Source of the DNA: Rhizobium sp. 007
GTDB taxonomy: Bacteria > Pseudomonadota > Alphaproteobacteria > Rhizobiales > Rhizobiaceae
Length of the DNA: 64,000 nucleotides
NCBI RefSeq assembly: GCF_015353075.1
Contig: NZ_CP064188.1
Span: 2,046,001 to 2,110,000, forward strand
Reading direction: 5' to 3'
Of the stretch, positions 26,344 to 35,109 are shown one piece after another. The notes under the pieces are model-generated. The model did not search any database and was not told where the DNA came from. It saw only the letters and a program-made list of their open reading frames with translations. The position numbers and the translations under genes are program-made. Within the stretch, counting starts at the first letter, position 1, and the number at the start of each line of letters is the position of its first letter.

Positions 26344-27303
26344 TTAAGCGTAGTTGACCGGCAGCCAGTCGTAATTCGTGCTGTCTTTGCGCACATGGCC
26401 GATGCCCGGAAAGGCGATATGCGCGCCTGCCACCAGATATTTGCCCTCCACCGCCTGCCGGAACGCAATGTCGCGTGCAGCCACGGCGGCTTTCTGGTCG
26501 ATATCGAATTCGATGGCGACGCCGGGTTCATCGAATTGCAGAATATCGCCATGGGTGATGTCGCCCCAGAATACGATCATCTCGCCTTCGCTTTCCAGCG
26601 TGATGGCGCTGTGACCCGGCGTATGTCCCGCATAAAGAATGGAACCAAGACCGGGAACGGGCGCTGCGTTGTCCGCAAAGGTTTCGAATTTTCCGGCTTC
26701 GACGTATGGCGTCACGCACTGATCCGCCTCGCCAAAATGCTGCTTGACGATGCCGGTCGCCGCCTTGGCGTTTGCCGCACTCAGCCAGAATTTGGCCTCC
26801 CGCTCATTTACCCGCAATGTGGCCTTCGGGAAGGTGCGCTTGCCATTGCTCATCAACCCGCCGGAATGATCGGTGTGAATATGGGTGAGGACGACATCAT
26901 CGATGTCATCCATCTTATAACCGGACGCCTCAATGTTTGACACGAGTTTGCCGAGCGATGGCCCTAGATAGGCACCGGTGCCTGCGTCGATCAGTACCAG
27001 TCTTTCGCCGGTATTGATCAGAAAGGCGTTGACGGAAGTTGGGACGATTTCGGGCAGAAAGGCATCATCTAACGCGCTCTGCGCATGTTGTTCGCTGGTG
27101 TTGGTATAGAGCTTGGCGAGCGGCAGAGCAACGGTGCCGTCCGACAGGGCCGTGACCTCTACGGAGCCGATTTTAAGCCGGTAGAAACCGGGTGCCTGAA
27201 CAACCGCATAGGGTGCTTTGGCGAAGGCTATCGACGGTGCGACGAAGGGTGCGGCGATCAGGCCGGTCAGAGCGCTTTTGAGAATGGAACGACGGGATGG
27301 CAT
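26344..27303 (-). CDS. Tat-exported MBL-fold metallohydrolase
   Basis: Metallo-beta-lactamase-fold hydrolase of 319 residues. The start at 27303 is chosen for AAGGAG before it and because the N-terminus is then a twin-arginine signal (PSRRSILKSALTGLIAAPFVAPSIAFA), so it should act in the periplasm. The metal motif THIHTDHSGG lies near residues 141-150, the further ligands in GHTPGHS, WGDITH and GAHIAFPG. Relatives include AHL lactonase-like and methyl parathion hydrolase-like enzymes. A LysR gene is divergent, 93 bases away, and probably controls it. Substrate unknown. Confidence 0.83.
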   Translation of the reverse strand: MPSRRSILKSALTGLIAAPFVAPSIAFAKAPYAVVQAPGFYRLKIGSVEVTALSDGTVALPLAKLYTNTSEQHAQSALDDAFLPEIVPTSVNAFLINTGERLVLIDAGTGAYLGPSLGKLVSNIEASGYKMDDIDDVVLTHIHTDHSGGLMSNGKRTFPKATLRVNEREAKFWLSAANAKAATGIVKQHFGEADQCVTPYVEAGKFETFADNAAPVPGLGSILYAGHTPGHSAITLESEGEMIVFWGDITHGDILQFDEPGVAIEFDIDQKAAVAARDIAFRQAVEGKYLVAGAHIAFPGIGHVRKDSTNYDWLPVNYA

Positions 27304-27396
27304 GGGTTTGCTCCTTGGGTGAGGGTGCGGAACGGCTTGCAAGTTCCTGCCCATCAGCTAAGGATGTCTCGGTCAGCAATCAAATCGATATAGCTC

Positions 27397-28350
27397 ATGC
27401 AAGTCATCGATCATTTCAATCTACGTTCCTTCGACCTCAATCTTCTCGTGGCCTTCGATGCAATGATGGAAGAGATGAGCGTGACCCGTGCGGCGCAGCG
27501 GCTGAAAATTCAGCAGCCTGCCATGAGCCACAATATATCCACCCTGCGCACCCTGTTTCAGGATGAGCTTTTCATCCGTGTAGGTCAGGTGATGAAGCCC
27601 ACGGCACGGGCGCTCAACTTGTCTGGTCCGGTGCGGCAGGCCTTGCGGCAGGCGCAGGCGGCCGTGTTGATGGCGGACGCATTCGACCCGGCTACCGAGC
27701 AACGCACATTCCGGCTGGGACTTTCCAGCGAGGTGGAACTGCTGCTGCTGCCCGATCTGACGGCGCGTCTGCGGGATATTGCGCCGGGCATCCGTATTTT
27801 GTCCCGCGGTGGTGATGCGCAGGAGGTCGACGCGATGCTTGATGCGGGTGTCATCGATCTGTCTGTGGGGTGCAGTTATCTGCCGGACTCACGGCACCAT
27901 AGCGAGCCGCTGTATCAGTCCAGCGTATTGTGCTGTTTCAATCCGCAATTGCTGAAGGTTTCCAATCCGGTGGGCCTTGATGCCTATATGGCCGCACAAC
28001 ACGCGGTGATTTCGCAGACTGACAGCCTGCATGGCTGCGTCAAGGATGCGCTGGAGCATGCAGGTGCAGAACTGGAAGTGGTGGCGGCAGCTCCCGATTT
28101 CATGTCGATATTGGCCACGGCGCGTTCATCTGCGGTGATTGCCACCGTTTCATCGCGCATTGCGCTTCGTTATGGGCCGCTGTTGGGACTTGAGGTCAGC
28201 CCGGTGCCACTGGCGCTTTCTTTTCCACCCGTGGCAATGGTCTGGCCGCTTCAGATGGACAGCGATCTTGGCTGCGCATGGTTGCGGCAGCAAATCCGTG
28301 AGGCGATGCTGAGGACGAACGGGAGCAACGTCGCGGATGTTGCAGCGTAA
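27397..28350 (+). CDS. LysR family regulator, NodD/NahR-like
   Basis: A 317-residue regulator. The winged helix is in residues 13-72 (FDLNLLVAFDAMMEEMSVTRAAQRLKIQQPAMSHNISTLRTLFQDELFIRVG), with the spacing and MKPTARA following as in NodD/NahR/SyrM-type proteins. The effector domain is complete to the C-terminus. It is divergent from the MBL-fold hydrolase gene and is its likely activator. No clear nod-box-like repeat was found in the 93-base gap. Confidence 0.85.
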   Translation: MQVIDHFNLRSFDLNLLVAFDAMMEEMSVTRAAQRLKIQQPAMSHNISTLRTLFQDELFIRVGQVMKPTARALNLSGPVRQALRQAQAAVLMADAFDPATEQRTFRLGLSSEVELLLLPDLTARLRDIAPGIRILSRGGDAQEVDAMLDAGVIDLSVGCSYLPDSRHHSEPLYQSSVLCCFNPQLLKVSNPVGLDAYMAAQHAVISQTDSLHGCVKDALEHAGAELEVVAAAPDFMSILATARSSAVIATVSSRIALRYGPLLGLEVSPVPLALSFPPVAMVWPLQMDSDLGCAWLRQQIREAMLRTNGSNVADVAA

Positions 28351-28529
28351 CGTGCAGTAGAGATCAGCGTGCGTTTGAAGGCCTCGCCTTGATAGGATTC
28401 GAACCTGAGCGTCAGATGGAAAAAGACGTTACGGCGCGCTTTCTATTTTCAATTCACAGCACACGAAAACAAGTTGCACGACAGCGCGCAGCAAACACGG
28501 TCGCGATCCACATTCGCGGCGTAGCTGTA

Positions 28530-28558
28530 GCCGATGTCGCCCAGTGAGCGACATCGGC
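28530..28558. terminator. Strong hairpin between convergent genes
   Basis: GCCGATGTCGC pairs perfectly with GCGACATCGGC (11 pairs) around the loop CCAGTGA. It sits between the LysR gene and the 3' end of the DJ-1/PfpI remnant and could stop transcription from either side. Confidence 0.65.
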
Positions 28559-28563
28559 AGATG

Positions 28564-28902
28564 CTATTTCAATCGGCTCAGCAGTTCCAGGGCCACAGCC
28601 GGTGCCGACGCGGGGTTCTGGCCGGTGATCAGCTCGCGATCTGTCACGGCATGTGCGGAGAAAGCTGCGTCGGCTTGGCTGAATTGGCCGCCTGCTTGCG
28701 TGAGCGCATCCTGCGGATAGAATTTCATCTCGCCGCCACCCAGCAGTCCCTTGGCCATTTCCTCTTCCTGGTTGCTGAAGACCGTGAACTTGTAACCGGC
28801 ATAGATCCAGTCCATTTGGGCCTTCGCCGTTCCCCTCGTCTCGAACGTCTTGACGAACTCTTGCGCGTCCGGCAGCGTAGACAGAAGCGCAATAGGGCCA
28901 TG
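28564..28902 (-). pseudogene. DJ-1/PfpI family protein, C-terminal part cut by the IS element
   Basis: The frame begins directly at the IS border with HGPIALLSTLPDAQEFVKTF, continues YKFTVFSNQEEEMAKGLLGG and ends PAVALELLSRLK. This is the C-terminal half of a DJ-1/PfpI protein. The border falls in the nucleophile elbow: the His-Gly-Pro of the usual C-H-G-P is kept, the Cys and everything before it are gone. About 112 codons remain, without a start. Confidence 0.75.
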
Positions 28903-28919
28903 GGTGATGTCACGTTGTT
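28903..28919 (+). repeat. Left terminal inverted repeat of the IS6 element
   Basis: GGTGATGTCACGTTGTT, exact inverse of 29693-29709. Confidence 0.85.
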
Positions 28920-28952
28920 GGTGGGTTAACGGTTGCTCGCTAATCGAGCGCG

Positions 28953-29657
28953 ATGAACACGCCGACCATCAGCTACAAAAACCATCGCTTTCCTCCGCAG
29001 ATCATCGCCCACGCGGTTTGGCTGTATTTCCGGTTTCCTTTGAGCCTGCGGCTGGTTGAGGAAATGCTGCTTGAACGCGGCATCGTCGTTTCCTACGAAA
29101 CGATCCGGCGATGGGGCCGCAAGTTTGGCGCGACATACGCAAAGCGATTGCGCCGAAAAATGCCGTCCCGAAAGGATGTCTGGCACCTGGATGAGGTTGT
29201 CATTTCCATTGGCGGCCGGAAACATTGGCTTTGGCGTGCCGTTGACCAGGATGGTTATGTTCTCGATGAGATCGTACAGGCTCGTCGCGACACCAAGGCG
29301 GCCAAGCGGCTGCTGGTCAGGCTGTTGAAGAAGCAGGGCTTGGCGCCGAAGCGCATGGTCACCGACAAACTGCGGTCATACGGCGCTGCCAAACGGGATG
29401 TGATGCCCTCCGTCGAACATCGATCACACAAGGGCCTCAACAACCGTGCAGAGAATTCTCATCTGCCGCTGCGAAAACGAGAGCGGATGATGCAGGGCTT
29501 CCGATCCGTCGGCGGCTTGCAACGTTTCATCTCCGTCTTTTCAGCGATCCGGAACCATTTCGTCCCGCCGCACCAGAAACGCTCTGCCCTCGCCAACCAC
29601 ATCCATCGCATCCGCGCTATGACGCAGTGGAAAGCCATAACCGCAGCAGCTGTCTGA
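28953..29657 (+). CDS. IS6-family transposase (DDE)
   Basis: Transposase of 234 residues, full length for IS6. The DDE catalytic acids are at D80 (WHLDEVV), D138 (VTDKLRSYG) and E167 (NNRAENSH). The N-terminal YKNHRFPPQIIAHAVWLYFR and the tail FVPPHQKRSALANHIHRIRAM are characteristic of the family. The frame is intact, so the element may still be active. Confidence 0.92.
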   Translation: MNTPTISYKNHRFPPQIIAHAVWLYFRFPLSLRLVEEMLLERGIVVSYETIRRWGRKFGATYAKRLRRKMPSRKDVWHLDEVVISIGGRKHWLWRAVDQDGYVLDEIVQARRDTKAAKRLLVRLLKKQGLAPKRMVTDKLRSYGAAKRDVMPSVEHRSHKGLNNRAENSHLPLRKRERMMQGFRSVGGLQRFISVFSAIRNHFVPPHQKRSALANHIHRIRAMTQWKAITAAAV

Positions 29658-29692
29658 GTGCAACGGAAAGGCACGTCATGCGCCCTCAGTCG

Positions 29693-29709
29693 AACAACGT
29701 GACATCACC
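29693..29709 (-). repeat. Right terminal inverted repeat of the IS6 element
   Basis: AACAACGTGACATCACC, exact inverse of 28903-28919. Confidence 0.85.
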
Positions 29710-29951
29710 CCCGAATGCCATCCCGAGGCCAAGGCCAAGCCACGCGAATCCAGAAGCGGTCGAAGAACGGCGGCGTCGCGGGGAAACTTGCGCCCGAGTT
29801 CGACGCCCTGGTAGCCGATTGCGGCCGCATCATCCAGGCAGGTTTCGAGCGGGATGTTCGCGCCGAGGTCCTCGAGAACGTCGTTCGCCCAGGACAATGG
29901 ACTCACTCCAAGACGGACGCCAGGCGGGAGGGAGGATAGGGACTGGTTCAT
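29710..29951 (-). pseudogene. iolE: Inosose dehydratase (IolE) N-terminal remnant cut by the IS element
   Basis: Starts at 29951 with GGAG just upstream. The frame reads VRLGVSPLSWANDVLEDLGA, then PLETCLDDAAAIGYQGVELG and KFPRDAAVLRPLLDSRGLAL to SGWHSG, where the IS begins. This is the first 80 residues of IolE-like TIM barrels (RIGINPLSWSNDD.., ETCL.EA..AGY.GIELG.KFPRD). About 70 percent of the gene, including the metal site, is lost. It lies beside the LacI gene of an inositol-like cluster. Confidence 0.75.
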
Positions 29952-30024
29952 ATGGTCTCCAAATTTTGCACCCAGTTTCGCGATCCCGCGCCGCAGGGCG
30001 CAGGTTCGAATGACAGGTTTCAGG

Positions 30025-31017
30025 TCACGTGGACGACCGGACGACGAGCTTGCCCGGAAGGGAAATGGTCTCTCCTTCGCGCTTGCCAGTGACCATTTCC
30101 ACGATGAGGTCGACCATCTCGCGGCACGGCTGCTCGTAGGTCGTGAGGCCGAACGCGGGTGTCGCGCCGAGTTCGTAGTTGTCGAAGCCGACGACGGCGA
30201 TGTCCTCCGGCACCCTAAGACCGAACTCGCTACGGATCGTCTCCATCGCGCCGATCGCCAGGATGTCGTTCTCGCACATCAGGACATCGACCCGGTCTTC
30301 AGGGGAGGTCTTCAAATATTCACGGGCCGAGGCTCCTCCGTCCTCCCGGCTGTACCGCTCCGCTGAGATGTCCACGATGTGGTCGACACCCTTCTGCCTC
30401 CAGAACTCGGCGAAGTGGTGCCTCCGCTTCAATGCGGTCGACAGCGCCGAGGCCCCGGTCATGAAGCCTGGCCGCCGATAGCCCCGTTCATGAAGATGGT
30501 CCACGATATCCCTCAGGCCGACTTCCGCGTCGCAGACGACCGCCGGGACACCCTCGATCTGGCTATCGCGCGCGAGGACAAACATGGGCGGCATGCCCGG
30601 TCCCAAGCGACGGTCGTTCAAGGTCTCGTCCCGGAATGCGGTGCCGAGGAGAATGATGGCGTCGACCAGGCGCTGGTCGGCATTGAGAAGCGCATGCACA
30701 TGGTCGAAGTGATTGTTGATGTTGATGAGCATAGCCACGAGACCCGCGGCCTGCAGGCGCTCGGTCAGGGATTCCAGAAACGGAAGTTTCTGCGGGTTGG
30801 CGAAGTCGTCGACGAGCACGGCGACCTGATGGGTGACGTTCGTCGAAAGGCTGCGCGCGAGCAGATTGGGCGAATAGTTCAGTTTCTCCGCCGCCTCCAG
30901 GATCTTGCGTTTGGCTTCGTCGGTGATCGACGCGCCGGGCTTGAACGCGCGAATGACCGTCCATTTAGACACCCCCGCCGCCTCCCCCACTTCCTTTGCC
31001 GTAGCCCGCTTTCGCAT
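30025..31017 (-). CDS. LacI family transcriptional regulator
   Basis: Repressor of 330 residues. The headpiece is TAKEVGEAAGVSKWTVIRAF (residues 6-25), followed by the hinge helix region NLLARSLST and a periplasmic-binding-protein-like ligand domain ending with GATPAFGLTTYEQP. It is transcribed away from the ABC importer gene at 31196. Two near-identical 16-base palindromes lie between them, so it very probably represses the importer operon, with an inositol-like sugar as inducer. Confidence 0.87.
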   Translation of the reverse strand: MRKRATAKEVGEAAGVSKWTVIRAFKPGASITDEAKRKILEAAEKLNYSPNLLARSLSTNVTHQVAVLVDDFANPQKLPFLESLTERLQAAGLVAMLININNHFDHVHALLNADQRLVDAIILLGTAFRDETLNDRRLGPGMPPMFVLARDSQIEGVPAVVCDAEVGLRDIVDHLHERGYRRPGFMTGASALSTALKRRHHFAEFWRQKGVDHIVDISAERYSREDGGASAREYLKTSPEDRVDVLMCENDILAIGAMETIRSEFGLRVPEDIAVVGFDNYELGATPAFGLTTYEQPCREMVDLIVEMVTGKREGETISLPGKLVVRSST

Positions 31018-31110
31018 GCCTCTCCCCTCGGATGGAACAAATATTCCATCATCGCCTGCCGATGAAATAATCTCTTGCTTTTATAACATCCGGAGATAAT
31101 ATGCACCCAC

Positions 31111-31148
31111 TTGCACCCGGGTGCAAGCGATTTTGCACCCGGGTGCAG
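31111..31148. promoter_or_regulatory. Pair of LacI-type operators
   Basis: TTGCACCCGGGTGCAA (31111-31126) is a perfect 16-base palindrome; TTGCACCCGGGTGCAG (31133-31148) is a one-mismatch copy 22 bases downstream. A half-site (TGCACCCA) precedes them at 31102. They lie 48 bases upstream of the binding-protein ATG. Confidence 0.85.
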
Positions 31149-31195
31149 GATGTTTTTGCCGCCCAGAGGAGTGGTCGGCCCATCAGGAGGAAGAA

Positions 31196-32146
31196 ATGAA
31201 AGCTCTGCTGAAGACGCTCGCCATGAGCGCAATCGCATTCGGTGTCGCCACCTCGGCCGCCGTCGCCGTCAAGGCGCAGGAAATCTCCATCATCGCCGTC
31301 ACACACGGCCAGGCATCGGACCCGTTCTGGTCGATCGTCAAGAATGGCATGATGCAGGCCGCCAAGGACAGCAACGTCAAGGTCGACTACCGCGCGCCCG
31401 AAACCTTCGACATGGTCGCGATGGGCCAGCTGATCGAAGCCGCCGTCAACCAGAATCCGGCAGGCATCGTCATCTCCAATCCCGATCCGGACGCTCTCGG
31501 CCCGGCGATCGAAAAGGCCGTCGCCGCGGGCATCCCGGTCATCTCGATGAACTCGGGCATCGCCGCCCAGGAGAAGCTCGGCATCAGGCTTCATGTGGGC
31601 CAGGACGAAACTCCGGCAGGCATCAAGGTCGGCGCGAAGCTCAAGTCGCTCGGCCTCAAGCATGTCCTCTGCGTCAACCAGGAAGTCGGCAATGCCGCGC
31701 TTGACCAGCGTTGCGCCGGGACCGAGAAGGGCTTTGAAGGCGGCAAGGTAACCGTGCTTCCGACGACCGCCGATCCGGCCGAAATCGAAGCCAAGATTCA
31801 GGCTGCCCTGACGTCCGATCCGTCGATCGACGTCATCCTGGGTCTGTCCGCTCCGCTCGTTGGCGAGCGCGCCGTAGCCGTCGTTGAGAAGATGGGCGTT
31901 GCCGACAAGGTGAAGGTGGCTTCCTACGACCTGTCCGCCAACTTCCTCCAGGCCGTCGCCGACGGCAAGGCGCTGTTCGCCGTCGACCAGCAGCCCTATC
32001 TGCAGGGCTACCTGCCCGTGACCTTCCTCGCGCTCAACGCCCGTTACGGCACCATCCCGGCAGGCAATGTCCCGTCGGGTCCGAGCTTCGTCGAGAAGGA
32101 CACCGCTGCTTCCGTCATCGAGAAGTCCTCCCAGGGCATTCGCTAA
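31196..32146 (+). CDS. Sugar ABC transporter substrate-binding protein (RbsB/inositol type)
   Basis: Periplasmic binding protein of the LacI/RbsB-like type 1 fold, 316 residues. The ATG at 31196 follows AGGAGGAAG. The signal peptide MKALLKTLAMSAIAFGVATSAAVAVKAQE probably ends at KAQ. The mature protein begins ISIIAVTHGQASDPFWSIVKNGM and has the hinge segments GIVISNPDPDAL and VILGLSAPLV. First gene of an operon with permease, ATPase, TIM-barrel enzyme and Gfo/Idh dehydrogenase. An inositol-type ligand is inferred from those genes. Confidence 0.87.
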   Translation: MKALLKTLAMSAIAFGVATSAAVAVKAQEISIIAVTHGQASDPFWSIVKNGMMQAAKDSNVKVDYRAPETFDMVAMGQLIEAAVNQNPAGIVISNPDPDALGPAIEKAVAAGIPVISMNSGIAAQEKLGIRLHVGQDETPAGIKVGAKLKSLGLKHVLCVNQEVGNAALDQRCAGTEKGFEGGKVTVLPTTADPAEIEAKIQAALTSDPSIDVILGLSAPLVGERAVAVVEKMGVADKVKVASYDLSANFLQAVADGKALFAVDQQPYLQGYLPVTFLALNARYGTIPAGNVPSGPSFVEKDTAASVIEKSSQGIR

Positions 32147-32271
32147 GCGAAGCCCGGCGGTCCCCAACCTCCACGGGGGCCGCCACTCTTGCCTGACGCG
32201 CATTGCCATGGAGTCCCTCGCACACTCTGGCTTCGGCGCGACTTGAACGACCATTCTCAAAGGAACGGGCC

Positions 32272-33396
32272 ATGTCCCTCGTCAATGAACAAAACGGCGC
32301 GACGGCTTCGCGCGCCGATGAGCGGCTCAAGAAGGTGTCGACCGTCACCTCGCTTCTGCGCCGCCCTGAACTCGGGGCCGTCGCCGGACTTGTGCTCGTT
32401 GCGATATTCTTCGTTTTCACCGCGAATCCGGCGATGTTCACGCTCGCGGGCATCATGAACTTCATGGCCCCCGCCGCGCAGCTCGGCATCCTCGCGATAG
32501 GAGCTGCCCTGCTCATGATTGGGGGGGAGTTCGACCTCTCCATCGGGTCGATGGTGGCCTTCGCCGGCCTCGTCTTCGGCACGGCTCTCGTCGTGCTCCA
32601 GCTTCCCCTGAGCGTCGCGATCCTCATCGCCATGGCTTTCGCGGTCTGCATCGGCGTCACCAACGCCCAGATCACGATCCGGACGGGTCTGCCATCGTTC
32701 ATCGTGACGCTTGCATTCCTCTTCATTCTACGAGGCCTGACACTCGTGGGGCTCAAATGGGCCAGCGGAGGTTCCACCCAGCTCCGTGGAATGAAGGAAG
32801 CCGCCGCCAACAGTCCCCTCGCTCCCATCTTCTCGGGCGATGCGTTTCCGGGATTGTTCCGTTGGATGGCCGAGCTCGGCGTGATCGCCAAGCTTCCCAA
32901 CGGCAATCCGCAGGTGCCCGGCATTCCCGTCGAAATCCTCTGGTTCATCGCCATCGCGCTTGGCGCAACCTGGCTACTGCTCCGGACCCGTTTCGGCAAC
33001 TGGATTTTCGCCGCTGGCGGCGATGCATGGGCGGCCCAGAAGTCCGGTGTCCCGGTCCGTCGGGTGAAGACCACCCTATTCGTCATCACGGCGCTCTGCG
33101 CCACCCTCGTCGCGATCCTGACCGTCCTCGATGCCGGATCGACCGATGCCCGGCGCGGGTTCCAGAAGGAGTTCGAGGCGATCATCGCAGCCGTTATCGG
33201 TGGATGCCTGCTCACGGGCGGCTACGGCTCGGCGATCGGTGCCTTCTTCGGCTCCATCGTGTTCGGCATGGTGCTGATCGGGCTGACCTACACCTCGATC
33301 GACCAGGATTGGTATCTCGTCTTCCTCGGCGGCATGCTTCTGATCGCGGTCATCTTCAACAACGTCATCCGCAAGCGCGTCACGGGAGAACGGTGA
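32272..33396 (+). CDS. Sugar ABC transporter permease (RbsC/FrcC type)
   Basis: Inner-membrane permease of about 374 residues with many hydrophobic segments. The ATG at 32272 follows AAAGGAACG. The conserved [17 protein letters not shown] (near residues 84-100) and [29 protein letters not shown] (near 312-340) are typical of carbohydrate uptake type 2 permeases. A periplasmic insertion around residues 165-215 is longer than in RbsC, as in FrcC-like proteins. Its stop overlaps the ATPase start as TGATG. Confidence 0.87.
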   Translation: MSLVNEQNGATASRADERLKKVSTVTSLLRRPELGAVAGLVLVAIFFVFTANPAMFTLAGIMNFMAPAAQLGILAIGAALLMIGGEFDLSIGSMVAFAGLVFGTALVVLQLPLSVAILIAMAFAVCIGVTNAQITIRTGLPSFIVTLAFLFILRGLTLVGLKWASGGSTQLRGMKEAAANSPLAPIFSGDAFPGLFRWMAELGVIAKLPNGNPQVPGIPVEILWFIAIALGATWLLLRTRFGNWIFAAGGDAWAAQKSGVPVRRVKTTLFVITALCATLVAILTVLDAGSTDARRGFQKEFEAIIAAVIGGCLLTGGYGSAIGAFFGSIVFGMVLIGLTYTSIDQDWYLVFLGGMLLIAVIFNNVIRKRVTGER

Positions 33397-34184
33397 TGAG
33401 CAACACCCAGACCCCTCTCATCGAGGTCAAGGACCTCGTCAAAAATTTCGGTTCGGTCATCGCCCTCAACGGCGTTTCCATGAAGGTCCACGCCAACGAA
33501 GTCCTCTGCCTGCTCGGGGACAACGGGGCTGGCAAGAGCACTCTGATCAACACCCTGGCAGGCGTGCACAAGCCTAGCTCCGGCGACTTCCTCGTCGACG
33601 GCCAGCCGAGGCTGTTCTCAGGCCCGCGCGATGCCCTCGATTCCGGGATAGCCACGGTCTATCAGGACCTCGCCATGATCCCTCTGATGTCGGTCACCCG
33701 GAATTTCTTCATGGGCCGGGAGCCATTGAAAGGCTTCGGCCCGTTCAAGACCATGGACATGGACCTCGCCGACAACGTCACGCGCGACGAAATGCACCGT
33801 ATCGGCATCGATGTTCGCGATCCGCAGCAGGCCGTCGGTACGCTGTCCGGTGGCGAACGCCAGTGCGTCGCGATCGCACGAGCGGTCTACTTCGGTGCCA
33901 AGGTGCTGATCCTTGACGAGCCGACGTCGGCCCTCGGCGTGGCTCAGACCTCGATGGTGCTAAAATACGTCAACCAGGTCCGCGAGAAGGGCCTCGGCGT
34001 GATCTTCATCACCCACAACGTGCGCCACGCCTACGCAGTCGGAAACCGCTTCACGGTTCTCAACCGCGGCAAGACGCTTGGCACCTTCACGAAGGGCGAG
34101 ATCAACATCGACGAGCTTCAGAACCTGATGGCCGGCGGCAAGGAGCTGCAGTCCGTTTCGCAGGAACTCGGGGGCACCATCTAG
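33396..34184 (+). CDS. Sugar ABC transporter ATP-binding protein, single-domain (FrcA type)
   Basis: ATPase of 262 residues with one nucleotide-binding domain, unlike the double-domain RbsA. Walker A is GDNGAGKST, the signature [15 protein letters not shown], Walker [13 protein letters not shown] and the switch region FITHN. A homodimer would power the RbsC-type permease, as in the rhizobial fructose importer FrcBCA. The start at 33396 overlaps the permease stop. Confidence 0.87.
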   Translation: MSNTQTPLIEVKDLVKNFGSVIALNGVSMKVHANEVLCLLGDNGAGKSTLINTLAGVHKPSSGDFLVDGQPRLFSGPRDALDSGIATVYQDLAMIPLMSVTRNFFMGREPLKGFGPFKTMDMDLADNVTRDEMHRIGIDVRDPQQAVGTLSGGERQCVAIARAVYFGAKVLILDEPTSALGVAQTSMVLKYVNQVREKGLGVIFITHNVRHAYAVGNRFTVLNRGKTLGTFTKGEINIDELQNLMAGGKELQSVSQELGGTI

Positions 34185-34294
34185 CCCGCTCCGTGGCCCC
34201 GGAGTCCGGAAGCCACACCTCACTCCGATCGATGATCGGCTCGATCCAGAAACAAGCCAAGAGGAGTCCGGCGACGACCGGACCAGGTAATGAC

Positions 34295-35077
34295 ATGACT
34301 TCTTCGTTCCCTCTCGCAGCCTGCGCCGAAATGATCTGGCGCGACAAGCCGATCGAATGGCGCGCCTCCCGTCTCAAAGAGCTCGGTTTCGGTGTCGGTC
34401 TCTGGAACTGGCCAGAGCACGACATCGGCAAGCTCGAAGCGACCGGAGCGACGTTCACGATCATGAACGGCTATCTGACGGGCCGCCTCACCGATGACGA
34501 TGGTGCCGCTGAGCTGCTCAAGACGGCCCGCGAGACCGCGCAGGTTGGCAAGCGCCTTGGTGTTCAGCGCCTGAACCTTCACGGCACCGGACTTGGCGAC
34601 CGCGGCCTCCCGGTCCAGCCGATCGAGATCGTGACAGGAGCCATGTGGCTCAAGGCCCGCGAGACCTTGTCCCGCATCGTCGACCTCGCCGAAGAGGAAG
34701 GCGTGACATTTACGCTGGAGAACCTGAACCTCCCTGTCGACCATCCAGGGGTCCCGTTCGGCCGCGCCGAGGACACGCTGGCGCTGGTCTCCAGCATTGA
34801 TCATCCGCGCCTGAGGCTCAATCTCGACCTTTATCACGCGCAGATCGGCGAAGGGAACCTGATCGAGCTGTGCCGCAAATCTCTACCTTGGATCGGCGAA
34901 ATTCAGGTCGCCGACGTTCCCGGCCGATTTGAACCGGGCACAGGCGAGGTCAACTGGAGTGGCATCGCCAAGGCGCTCGCCGCCATGGGCTATTCCGGTC
35001 CGATCGGCATGGAGGCCTGGGCATCCGGAGACTCCGACGTCGCTCTCGAAGCCTTCCGCAAAGCCTTCACTCTCTGA
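34295..35077 (+). CDS. Hydroxypyruvate isomerase-like TIM-barrel enzyme
   Basis: A 260-residue sugar phosphate isomerase/epimerase-fold protein. Metal-binding positions of the Hyi subgroup are visible: the Glu in FTLENLNLP (near residue 148), the Asp in RLNLDLYHAQIGEG (near 183), and the Glu in GMEAWASGDS near the C-terminus. QVADVPGRFEPGTGEVNW is typical of hydroxypyruvate isomerase-like proteins. Residues 1-20 start at the ATG 34295; an in-frame ATG at 34232 is an alternative. In this operon it probably isomerises an inosose- or keto-sugar-type product. Confidence 0.8.
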   Translation: MTSSFPLAACAEMIWRDKPIEWRASRLKELGFGVGLWNWPEHDIGKLEATGATFTIMNGYLTGRLTDDDGAAELLKTARETAQVGKRLGVQRLNLHGTGLGDRGLPVQPIEIVTGAMWLKARETLSRIVDLAEEEGVTFTLENLNLPVDHPGVPFGRAEDTLALVSSIDHPRLRLNLDLYHAQIGEGNLIELCRKSLPWIGEIQVADVPGRFEPGTGEVNWSGIAKALAAMGYSGPIGMEAWASGDSDVALEAFRKAFTL

Positions 35078-35109
35078 CAGTTCAAGTCTCCCAAAACAGG
35101 AACAAGACA

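Larger units (their letters stand above)
28903..29709 (+). mobile_element. IS6-family insertion sequence, complete, 807 bp
   Basis: Bounded by perfect 17-base inverted repeats (GGTGATGTCACGTTGTT) and containing one intact transposase gene. The length is typical of IS6/IS26-type elements. The 8 bases outside the left end (GGGCCATG) and the right end (CCCGAATG) differ, so there is no target duplication. The two flanking genes are different truncated genes on the same strand, which fits an IS6-mediated deletion or recombination between two copies rather than a simple insertion. Confidence 0.85.

Noticed and set aside
27304..27396. nod-box or T-N11-A site between the LysR and MBL genes
   Set aside because: The gap has no clear palindrome of that type, despite the NodD-like regulator.
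28895..29717. 8-base target duplication around the IS6 element
   Set aside because: GGGCCATG and CCCGAATG do not match; shifts of one or two bases do not help.
32757..34184. 475-residue frame reaching into the permease gene
   Set aside because: Only the part from 33396 is ABC ATPase; the upstream part overlaps the permease in another phase.
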